Shown here: piece by piece, positions 54,864 to 64,000 of the stretch
How positions within the stretch are numbered: position 1 is the first letter of the stretch
How the letters are laid out: the number at the start of each line of letters is the position of its first letter
NCBI RefSeq assembly: GCF_030369615.1
Contig: NZ_CP128494.1
Location: forward strand, 1,755,501-1,819,500
DNA length: 64,000 bases
Direction: 5' to 3'
Source: Geobacillus stearothermophilus ATCC 12980
GTDB lineage: Bacteria; Bacillota; Bacilli; Bacillales; Anoxybacillaceae
Translations under genes and position numbers: made by a program
Notes under the pieces: model-generated
Databases searched by the model: none
What the model was told of the DNA's origin: nothing
Seen by the model: only the letters and a program-made list of their open reading frames with translations

Positions 54864-54897
54864 AAACAGCCGGCCCCTTGATGGGACCGGCTGTTTG
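54864..54897 (+). terminator. Terminator of the cyclase-family gene
   Basis: AAACAGCCGG/CCGGCTGTTT hairpin directly after the stop codon. Confidence 0.88.
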
Positions 54898-54970
54898 ATC
54901 ATGTCAAATTGAATATTCGCCATGGCCGCCCTAAAGACTGGTAAAATGGCGGGGGCTTCCCCGCCTCTGT

Positions 54971-56350
<1,380 letters not shown>

Positions 56351-56441
56351 CTATCTGTGAACAGACGTGTTTCAGTGATTGAACGCCTTGGAAAATTCAC
56401 CCTTGGGCATCATCCTCATTATGACATATTTGCTTCTTTAT

Positions 56442-56476
56442 AAAACTAGACGGGCGGAGGTACGAAGCCCGTCTAG
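56442..56476 (-). terminator. Terminator of the beta-propeller gene
   Basis: CTAGACGGGC/GCCCGTCTAG (56446-56476) followed on the minus strand by TTTT. Confidence 0.85.
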
Positions 56477-56536
56477 ACGTTGTGAAAACTGTTTCACGCG
56501 CTTTGGAGAGCACCAACGCTCCCAGTAATGGCAATT

Positions 56537-58348
56537 TTATTGAGACAGTTTTTGCTTAATCAAATAATGGTTCGTAGCCACTTTTCGATACGTGAAGATC
56601 ATTCCATCATCTCCAGCCGTTGCGAGCAACGCTTCAGATGACAAATCGGCGATTTTCGTTCCTGTTGCCCGGTTATAAATGGCACGGCTGGTGATGATAT
56701 ATTGACGGCTCGCCGCCCGCAGCGGCTCCGGAAATTCAGCGGCCACCAATGCGCCGGGCTGGGCTGGATTGATGCGCGCCTTTCCGTAAAAAATCTCCCC
56801 GCCGTTCATAAAAAAGGCATCATCCCCTCCAGGGAAGGACAATAGTTGCGAAACATGCCAATCGGAAAGCCGCACCGCATACAGATTATGATCCGATGTT
56901 CCTTCCTGTCCAACATACAATACATTTTGTTTTTCGTCATACCCAATCAACGGATTGATGAATACCTTTGGGATTCGCCATTGTTTTTTCGTCTTCATAT
57001 CATAAACGGCAATCGATCCCGTCAACGTGCGGCTATTGTCCGTGAAGAAAATTTTCCCGTCCCCGATCGCCAATGAACGCGGAGCAGCGATCAGCGGCAC
57101 CGTTCCAAGAAACCGCATTGTTTTGGCGTCGTAAATCGCCATTTTCGTCGCTCCCGATAGCGCAACATACACCTTGCCGCCATCAATTTTTACATCCGTC
57201 GGCTGCGGTCCGGGATGAATTTCTTTCACCATTTTCATGTCGCTGGCGCGAATGACAAACAGTTTGCTGTCTTCGGCGGACAACACATACAACCATCCGG
57301 TCGACGAATCATAAGCCAAATGGGAAATGGGGACATTGGTGAAAGCATAATGGGACGATCGAACATAATAGCTTTCATCGGCCGGCAATGGATATTTATA
57401 AATTCGATTTTCCCCTTCTTTGATCAAATACAAATTGTACTTTGCATCCATCAACGCATAGTTCGTCGGGAATGGAAGCGCGTTTATCTTAGCAGAGGTG
57501 TAACGGTCATACACCGCCTTATTTGTCACCACGTAGGCCCCTTGAACATCTAAAACGGGGCCGTTATAACAGTCGTGCACCATGTTGATATTTCCGGCAT
57601 CAATGCGCCTTCCCGCAAAAAACACATCGCTTCCGTCAACGATGAGCGGATGGATGGGCGCGCTGCCTCTCGGCCCTTGATACGAAACTCGCTTCACCAC
57701 CTTCAAATCGGACAGGCGCAATACCGCTAAATCAGGAATGGAAACATTGCGGCCGATGAAGGCCAGACCTCGCTTCTCATCGAAAAACAACGTATTTTCC
57801 TCTGAAAAAACGGAAAAAAAGTTAGGATCAGCAATCAGCCGGCTTGTTTGGCGTTTCGCCGCCAAATCCCACATGTACATCTCATACGTCGTCTTCCCGC
57901 GCCCGTACTGCTTTCCGAAAGTTACGATTTTGTTGCCTAATAAGCCAAACGGCAATCCGTTATACGGGGCTCGTTGAATCAGCCGTTTCGTTTTGACGTC
58001 AAAAACGTCTATCGATGTTTCAGACGGCACATACAGCTTCCCGTCCCGCAAAAGAAGAGTGACCGACCGCTGGGTATATTTCCGCCATAAAGCGCTGTAT
58101 GCCCGCAGAGAAACGGGTTCCTGCTTTTTGATCGACAATGTGCTCGCTTCAATAAATAATAACATCCCCTTTTCCGTGAGCGCATAAATATACCCATTTT
58201 GATCATCCATGACCCAATCGAGCACGCGCCCAGGAAGCTGTTGCGTACGCGGTCCGGCTGCTTCCGCTTTAGCGGAAGGAAACACATGGAAAAGACAGAT
58301 AAACAAGAAGAGACAAAATAAAAAACCTTTCCTAAATGTTGTTCCCAT
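56537..58348 (-). CDS. Large secreted beta-propeller-like protein of unknown function
   Basis: A 603-residue protein with a signal peptide (GFLFCLFLFICLFHVFPSAK, cleavage near AEA). The rest consists of repeated four-strand blades of about 45-55 residues (e.g. WLYVLSAEDSKLFVIRASDM, KVYVALSGATKMAIYDAKTM, KIFFTDNSRTLTGSIAVYDM), as in YVTN or quinoprotein propellers. No catalytic motif is visible. I do not recognise a named family. It probably acts at the cell surface in binding. Flanked by a truncated permease gene and a GH1 enzyme. Confidence 0.8.
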   Translation of the reverse strand: MGTTFRKGFLFCLFLFICLFHVFPSAKAEAAGPRTQQLPGRVLDWVMDDQNGYIYALTEKGMLLFIEASTLSIKKQEPVSLRAYSALWRKYTQRSVTLLLRDGKLYVPSETSIDVFDVKTKRLIQRAPYNGLPFGLLGNKIVTFGKQYGRGKTTYEMYMWDLAAKRQTSRLIADPNFFSVFSEENTLFFDEKRGLAFIGRNVSIPDLAVLRLSDLKVVKRVSYQGPRGSAPIHPLIVDGSDVFFAGRRIDAGNINMVHDCYNGPVLDVQGAYVVTNKAVYDRYTSAKINALPFPTNYALMDAKYNLYLIKEGENRIYKYPLPADESYYVRSSHYAFTNVPISHLAYDSSTGWLYVLSAEDSKLFVIRASDMKMVKEIHPGPQPTDVKIDGGKVYVALSGATKMAIYDAKTMRFLGTVPLIAAPRSLAIGDGKIFFTDNSRTLTGSIAVYDMKTKKQWRIPKVFINPLIGYDEKQNVLYVGQEGTSDHNLYAVRLSDWHVSQLLSFPGGDDAFFMNGGEIFYGKARINPAQPGALVAAEFPEPLRAASRQYIITSRAIYNRATGTKIADLSSEALLATAGDDGMIFTYRKVATNHYLIKQKLSQ

Positions 58349-58538
58349 TCCAATCCCCCGTCAAACAATGATTTCTAATTCCTTCCTTATACATTCCTTG
58401 CGCATAGAATAGCTCAAACAATCGTGCACCGACATTTGACCATTCCTTATCCATCCTCAATATCCATGATAGCCCACCGTCGATCATCACTTCAAGCTCT
58501 TTTTGCCATACGCACCCCGTTTGGCTGCATGGTCCCAC
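58332..58538 (-). other. Possible gene fragment upstream of the beta-propeller gene
   Basis: This minus frame reads KELEVMIDGGLSWILRMDKE and WSNVGARLFELFYAQGMYKE, which looks like protein-coding sequence, but it has no ribosome site and ends over the next start. It may be a leftover of a deleted gene. Not identified. Confidence 0.3.
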
Positions 58539-58552
58539 TTCATTACCTTGGA

Positions 58553-59164
58553 ATGAAAAAAGACTATTACGTCAACTACCATTTCACGTACGGCATGCCG
58601 ACTGTCATCGTCGACCAAACAATGTTTGATCATTTGCAAAAAGAAACCGATCCACAAAAGAAAAAGGTGCATATCGGAATTCATCTGACTGACGAAACAA
58701 ATATTGAACGGGCTGATCAGTTGTTTCAACGCATGGAGTTTTCCTCCATCGCCGATTCGCGCCTGATGATGAGCCGCCACCAAAAGCAAACGTTCGGATT
58801 GATCATGTTTGTCGTCACCTTTTTAGGACTCGCCTTTTTGGTCACATCCGGCTGCATTCTTTACTTCAAGCAAATGGGCGCCGGCGAAGAAGAGCGGCCG
58901 AATTACACCATTTTGCGCAAACTGGGATTCACCGAAAAAGACTTGCTCGGGGGCATTCGGCGGAAACAGCTGTTCTACTTTGGCATTCCGTTGTTGCTGG
59001 GATTGTCCCATAGCTATTTCGCTGTCCGTTCCGGCTGGTTCTTTTTCGGCACCGAACTGTGGACGCCGATGTTGACGGTGATGGCGATTTACACGGTCCG
59101 CTATTCGCTGTTTGGCGTGTTGTCCGTTCGTTATTACAAAAAGCTAATTCGCGAGGCGCTTTAA
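58553..59164 (+). pseudogene. C-terminal remnant of a BceB-type ABC transporter permease
   Basis: About 204 residues: KKDYYVNYHFTYGMPTVIVD, then membrane segments (FGLIMFVVTFLGLAFLVTSG, LFYFGIPLLLGLSHSYFAVR) and SGWFFFGTELWTPMLTVMAI ... SVRYYKKLIREAL. This is the last third of bacitracin-export-type permeases (about 640 aa), with the FtsX domain. The upstream part of the frame (from 58424) is unrelated, no ribosome site precedes it, and there is no ATPase gene. A 5' deletion has left a relic. Confidence 0.8.
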
Positions 59165-59287
59165 AACGATGCAGCGAGTGAGGGAAGAACCAAAACCGTT
59201 CCAACGTTCGCCCACTCGATCAGTGGTCATCCCATTCTGAAGATGCAGTTCCAGTTGACGGAACGAATTTTAGCTTTATCGAACACG

Positions 59288-59328
59288 AAAAGCCCTTAGA
59301 GTGGTGAATGACTCTAAGGGCTTTTTTC

Positions 59329-59330
<2 letters not shown>
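59288..59330. terminator. Bidirectional terminator between the permease remnant and gndA
   Basis: AAAAGCCCTTAGAGT/ACTCTAAGGGCTTTT (59288-59325) with T-rich ends in both directions. Confidence 0.92.
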
Positions 59331-60738
<1,408 letters not shown>

Positions 60739-60877
60739 TGTCCAACGTCCCTTTCCGTTTTTGTTTGTTCATCAAACAACATACCATACGTTTGCGCTTG
60801 CCTGCAAGTTTTTCTAAACCGATTTAGGAACGAGTCTGCACGACGGATTTGTTTGCCATTTTCATATTGAAAATGAA

Positions 60878-60894
60878 AGGGGCGCAACGCCCCT
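60878..60894 (-). terminator. Terminator of the coat-like gene
   Basis: AGGGGCG/CGCCCCT with a 3-base loop, followed on the minus strand by TTCATTTTC. Confidence 0.7.
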
Positions 60895-60899
60895 CATGC

Positions 60900-61094
60900 T
60901 TAGTAGCCTCCATAGTGCGGGAAGCCGTATGGTCCAAACGGGTAATGACCATAAGGCACGCCATACGGGAAGTGATGATAGCCGTCATACCCTCCATGCC
61001 AATGATGATGGTGATAACCGTATGGAGGATAGCCGTAGCCGCCAAAGTACGGCGGATAAAAGCCGCCCATATACGGACCGAACGGTCGAACCAT
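60900..61094 (-). CDS. Gly/Tyr/His-rich small protein, probably spore coat
   Basis: A 64-residue protein almost entirely Gly, Tyr, Pro, His and Phe (e.g. GGYGYPPYGYHHHHWHGGYD), starting at ATG 61094 after GAGGAGG. This composition is typical of spore coat or spore-surface proteins cross-linked through tyrosine; the His content may bind metal. No homologue can be named from sequence alone. Confidence 0.75.
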   Translation of the reverse strand: MVRPFGPYMGGFYPPYFGGYGYPPYGYHHHHWHGGYDGYHHFPYGVPYGHYPFGPYGFPHYGGY

Positions 61095-61153
61095 GGAATG
61101 CGCCTCCTCTTCATGAGTTGAAGTTCATTTCCATGATTAGGATATGCGCGGAA

Positions 61154-61185
61154 GAAAAAACGGTATAGGCAAACACCTATACCGT
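61154..61185 (-). terminator. Terminator of the cheW-like gene
   Basis: ACGGTATAGG/CCTATACCGT (61160-61185) followed on the minus strand by six Ts. It contains the stop codon of the gene. Confidence 0.9.
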
Positions 61186-61662
61186 CTCTCCTGCCCGGGC
61201 AGCGGCTTGGGCAGCGGCCACCTGCTCGCGAATCGCGTCCGCTTCTTCCAAATGGGCAAACAAGACGCGCGGATCCAGCACCGTGAGCAGCCGCTCCGGC
61301 AGCGTCGCGATCCCGACGACATACGGCGTGCGCTCCGCGGATACGAGCTGCAGCGGTTTGATGGCTTCCGGTTCAATATCGACAATTTCCTTTGCTTCGT
61401 CAACGATAAACGCCACCGACAACCCGTCGACCGCGGCGACGACAAGACGCGTCTGCTCGGTTTCCTCGATCGCTTTCCCATATAGAAGCTTTCGCATATC
61501 GAGCACCGGCACAAGCTCGCCGCGGATGCGCACGACGCCGGCCATATAGTCCGGCATATGCGGAACGGCGGTCGGCGCTGTCATTTTTTCAATCGAGACG
61601 ACATACGCGATCGAAACGGCGTACTGTTCCCGCTCAACGCGAAAGATGACGTATTTGTCCAT
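61177..61662 (-). CDS. CheW-domain protein (CheV N-terminal-like)
   Basis: A 161-residue adaptor of the CheW fold (YVIFRVEREQYAVSIAYVVS, MAGVVRIRGELVPVLDMRKL, VAFIVDEAKEIVDIEPEAIK) with a helical, Ala-rich tail. It would couple chemoreceptors to CheA; no other chemotaxis genes are nearby. No receiver domain, so it is not CheV. ATG after GAGAGGGCTGGGG. Confidence 0.85.
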   Translation of the reverse strand: MDKYVIFRVEREQYAVSIAYVVSIEKMTAPTAVPHMPDYMAGVVRIRGELVPVLDMRKLLYGKAIEETEQTRLVVAAVDGLSVAFIVDEAKEIVDIEPEAIKPLQLVSAERTPYVVGIATLPERLLTVLDPRVLFAHLEEADAIREQVAAAQAAARAGETV

Positions 61663-61753
61663 TCCCCAGCCCTCTCTTCTTCAACATCTTGCCTTTGCTT
61701 TTTTTATCGGCAGCTTTCATCCTACTTTTCAGCGCGAATGTTCTCCGCTCGAG

Positions 61754-61781
61754 AAAAAGAGCATCCAGCCTCGGGATGCTC
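61754..61781 (-). terminator. Terminator of yqjE
   Basis: GAGCATCC/GGATGCTC hairpin (61759-61781) followed on the minus strand by five Ts. The hairpin overlaps the yqjE stop codon. Confidence 0.9.
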
Positions 61782-62904
61782 ACTCGGCATTGGCGACTTC
61801 TTCGACAATGGCGATGACCATTTCCGTCAGTTTGACCAACTCTTCAATCGGCATCCGCTCGTTCGTCGTATGGATCTCTTCATAGCCGACAGCGAGGTTG
61901 ACCGTCGGAATGCCGAAGCCGGCGATGATATTGGCATCGCTGCCGCCGCCGCTTTTCTCCAGCTTGCACGGCCGGCCGATTTTCGCCGCCGCCCGCTTGG
62001 CGATCTCGACGACGTGGTCGCCGTCGCTGAACTTGAAGCCTGGGTACATCACTTCGACCTCGACATCGGCGCGGCCGCCCATTTCTGCGGCGACTGTTTC
62101 AAACGCTTCTTTCATTTTCGCCACTTGCGCTTCCATTTTTTCCGGAACGAGGGAACGGGCTTCCGCTAAAATATCGACGCGGTCGCAGACGATGTTCGTT
62201 TGCGTGCCGCCTTCAAAGCGGCCGATGTTGGCCGTTGTTTCCTCGTCGATGCGGCCGAGCGGCATTTTCGCGATCGCTTTCGCCGCAATCGTAATGGCTG
62301 ACACCCCTTTTTCCGGCGCCACACCGGCATGAGCGGTTTTGCCATGCACAACGACTTTCAGCTTCGCCTGCGTCGGGGCGGCGACGACGATGTTGCCGAC
62401 TTTGCCGTCGCTGTCCAAGGCATAGCCGTATTTCGCTTGGATGAGCGACGGATCAAGCGCCTTCGCCCCGACAAGCCCCGACTCTTCTCCGACGGTGATG
62501 ATAAACTGGATCACGCCGTGCGGGATGTTTTGCTCTTTCAACACCCGAATCGCTTCCAACATCGCCGCCAAGCCCGCTTTATCATCCGCGCCTAAAATCG
62601 TCGTCCCGTCGGTGACGACATAGCCGTCTTGAATCGATGGCTTCACGCCTTTGCCCGGCACGACCGTATCCATATGCGACGTGAAATAAATCGGATCCAC
62701 CCCGTCTTTCGTCGCCGCGAGCGTGCAAATCAAGTTGCCTGCCCCATGCCCCGTTTTCGCGGCCGCATCGTCTTCGATCACATCGAGGCCAAGCGCTTCA
62801 AACTTTTGTTTGAGCACTTTCGCAATGTCCCTTTCATGCTTCGTTTCCGAATCGATTTGCACGAGTTCCAAAAATTCGTCGACAAGACGCTGTTCATTGA
62901 CCAT
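61780..62904 (-). CDS. yqjE: YqjE, M20-family peptidase (PepT-like)
   Basis: A 374-residue zinc peptidase of the tripeptidase T/M20 group. Metal sites FTSHMDTVVPGKGV, GADDKAGLAAMLEA, TVGEESGLVGAKAL, DSDGKVGNI and, at the end, VGYEEIHTTNERMPI. ATG 62904 follows CAGGAGG; the frame continues to 63132 without support. The same gene precedes yqjD in B. subtilis. Confidence 0.93.
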   Translation of the reverse strand: MVNEQRLVDEFLELVQIDSETKHERDIAKVLKQKFEALGLDVIEDDAAAKTGHGAGNLICTLAATKDGVDPIYFTSHMDTVVPGKGVKPSIQDGYVVTDGTTILGADDKAGLAAMLEAIRVLKEQNIPHGVIQFIITVGEESGLVGAKALDPSLIQAKYGYALDSDGKVGNIVVAAPTQAKLKVVVHGKTAHAGVAPEKGVSAITIAAKAIAKMPLGRIDEETTANIGRFEGGTQTNIVCDRVDILAEARSLVPEKMEAQVAKMKEAFETVAAEMGGRADVEVEVMYPGFKFSDGDHVVEIAKRAAAKIGRPCKLEKSGGGSDANIIAGFGIPTVNLAVGYEEIHTTNERMPIEELVKLTEMVIAIVEEVANAE

Positions 62905-62938
62905 CGCTTTTTTCCTCCTGCTTATGTATTCCACCTTA

Positions 62939-62968
62939 AGTATACCGAAATGTTCCGCCAAGAGCCAA
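62939..62968 (-). promoter_or_regulatory. yqjE promoter
   Basis: Minus strand -35 TTGGCT (62963-62968), 18-base spacer, -10 TATACT (62939-62944), about 35 bases before the start. Confidence 0.65.
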
Positions 62969-63137
62969 ACCAGACGCCGGAACGATCGGCACGCACAGCG
63001 CTGACAGCCACGTTCGCAATGCGCCAGCGCGAGCTCCCGGGTTCGACAGACGAAAAAATCCGTAAGCAATGGGAGACATAGCAGCGGAATGAGCCTGATG
63101 GATGCGAATCCGTATGCGAAAATAGAGGCCAAGCAAC

Positions 63138-63163
63138 AAAACGGGGCCCCTTGACCCCGTTTT
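63138..63163 (-). terminator. Terminator of the carboxyltransferase gene
   Basis: AAAACGGGG/CCCCGTTTT at the stop codon, followed on the minus strand by TTG; moderate T-tract. Confidence 0.7.
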
Positions 63164-64000
63164 TACAGCGGAATATTGCCATGCTTTTTCTTCGGCCGCT
63201 CCTCGTGCTTGTTTCGAAGCATCTCGAGCGCCTGAATGAGCTTGATTCTCGTATCGCGCGGGTCGATGACGTCATCGATCATGCCGTATTTGGCGGCGAC
63301 ATACGGATTGGCGAATTTCTCGCGGTATTCGGCAATTTTTTGCGCCCGCGTTTCTTCCGGATTCGGACTTTTTTCAATTTCGCTCGCGAAAATGATGTTC
63401 ACCGCCCTTTGCGGCCCCATGACGGCCACTTCGGCGTTCGGCCACGCATAGACGACATCGGCGCCGATCGATTTGCTGTTTAAGGCGACGTACGCGCCGC
63501 CGTACGCTTTCCGCAAAATGACCGTAATTTTCGGCACCGTTGCTTCCGAGTAGGCGTACAAAATTTTCGCCCCATGGCGGATGATGCCGCCGTGCTCCTG
63601 CTTGACGCCCGGGAAAAAGCCGGTGACGTCCTCAAACGTAACGATCGGGATGTTGAACGAATCGCAAAAACGGATAAAACGCGCCGCCTTGTCGGACGAA
63701 TCAATGTCAAGCCCGCCGGCCATAAACTTCGGCTGGTTGCACACAAGCCCCACCACTTCGCCTTTGATGCGGGTAAAGCCGATCACGATGTTTTTGGCGA
63801 AATCTTTTTGCACTTCCAGAAACGATCCGTCATCGACGACGTGGGCGATGACGTGGCGCACATCGTACGGGCGGACGGCGTCAATCGGCACGACATCAGC
63901 CAAATCGGGGCGGTAATCGTCCCCGTCCGGAATCGGGCCAAACGGCGGCTTTTCGTTATTGTTTGACGGCAAATAGCCTAAGAGCCGCCGCACCTCGGCG
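63163..64000 (-). CDS. yqjD: Acyl-CoA carboxyltransferase subunit (YqjD; propionyl/methylmalonyl-CoA type), partial
   Basis: The C-terminal 278 residues of a biotin-dependent carboxyltransferase beta/alpha subunit; the 5' part lies outside the window (the frame stays open through 64000). Motifs VCNQPKFMAGGLDIDSSDKA, FEDVTGFFPGVKQEHGGIIR, KAYGGAYVALNSKSIGADVV and FANPYVAAKYGMIDDVIDP fit propionyl-CoA carboxylase or methylmalonyl-CoA decarboxylase. Gene order yqjE-yqjD matches B. subtilis. Confidence 0.93.
   Translation of the reverse strand, partial: AEVRRLLGYLPSNNNEKPPFGPIPDGDDYRPDLADVVPIDAVRPYDVRHVIAHVVDDGSFLEVQKDFAKNIVIGFTRIKGEVVGLVCNQPKFMAGGLDIDSSDKAARFIRFCDSFNIPIVTFEDVTGFFPGVKQEHGGIIRHGAKILYAYSEATVPKITVILRKAYGGAYVALNSKSIGADVVYAWPNAEVAVMGPQRAVNIIFASEIEKSPNPEETRAQKIAEYREKFANPYVAAKYGMIDDVIDPRDTRIKLIQALEMLRNKHEERPKKKHGNIPL

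Noticed and set aside
62950..63081. 43-codon plus-strand frame (MFRQEPNQTPER...) opposite the yqjE leader
   Set aside because: The end looks protein-like, but there is no ribosome site and the yqjE promoter lies within it; too little evidence for a gene.

Overview
This window comes from a thermophilic Bacillota chromosome, almost certainly Geobacillus (G. kaustophilus / thermoleovorans / stearothermophilus group). The gene order follows Bacillus subtilis block by block: resABCDE-rluB-spmBA-dacB-scpBA-ribT-ribHAED-ppiB-lysA-spoVA-spoIIA-dacF-pdp-pupG-deoB-xerD-fur-spoIIM-yqxK-nudF-yqkF/E/C/B-yqjQ-yqjP-proI-namA-rnz-zwf-gndA-yqjE-yqjD. The protein sequences are of thermophile type; the pyrimidine-nucleoside phosphorylase matches what I remember of the G. 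stearothermophilus enzyme. Nearly all calls come from reading the sequence and from family knowledge. No database search was possible.

Layout. 1-3600: N-acetylglucosamine utilisation operon nagA-nagB-nagR-nagP (minus strand), with a NagR operator in front of nagA. nagP is damaged at both ends. 3640-10850: redox signalling (resDE), cytochrome c maturation (resABC) and rluB. A 440-base spacer between resC and resD carries a set of nested palindromes. 10980-13360: spmB, spmA and dacB (spore cortex) behind a sigma-E promoter. 13360-18400: a remnant of an IS200/IS605 right end, a SodF-type superoxide dismutase with a duplicated N-terminal module, scpB/scpA and a DUF309 gene. 18400-22720: riboflavin operon under an FMN riboswitch, with a frameshifted ribH. 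22700-26600: ppiB, a tiny membrane ORF, a decayed membrane gene, a DUF1002 protein and lysA. 26600-34750: sporulation operons spoVA and dacF-spoIIAA-AB-sigF, with readable sigma-F, -G and -H promoters. 34900-38300: nucleoside salvage (pdp, pupG, deoB). 38400-42800: xerD, yqzK, fur, spoIIM, an endonuclease Q-like PHP protein and nudF. 42900-47150: yqkF, a TnpB-only IS605 element, an MFS remnant and small yqk genes, including a CDGSH gene broken by a stop codon. 47270-54860: yqjQ, yqjP, a proline T-box with proI, namA, rnz, zwf and a cyclase-family hydrolase. 54970-64000: a 6-phospho-beta-glucosidase, a secreted beta-propeller protein, a truncated BceB-like permease, gndA, a spore-coat-like protein, a CheW-like protein, yqjE and a carboxyltransferase subunit cut by the window edge.

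How the genes work together. Much of the window serves sporulation: forespore sigma control, DPA transport, cortex peptidases and engulfment. The rest is housekeeping for redox stress, NADPH supply (zwf, gndA), riboflavin and nucleoside salvage.

I see no complete novel defence or biosynthetic system. The most interesting points are: the TnpB element, whose pre-insertion site can be reconstructed and which swapped the yqkF stop codon without changing the protein; the nagP/DUF7916 chimera; SodF with tandem N-terminal modules; a 7-1-7 Fur/PerR-like palindrome inside the last codons of spoIIM; and a cluster of broken genes (nagP, ribH, a membrane gene, a CDGSH gene, an MFS gene, a bceB-like gene). 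Two of the breaks lie in A/T homopolymers and could be sequencing errors.
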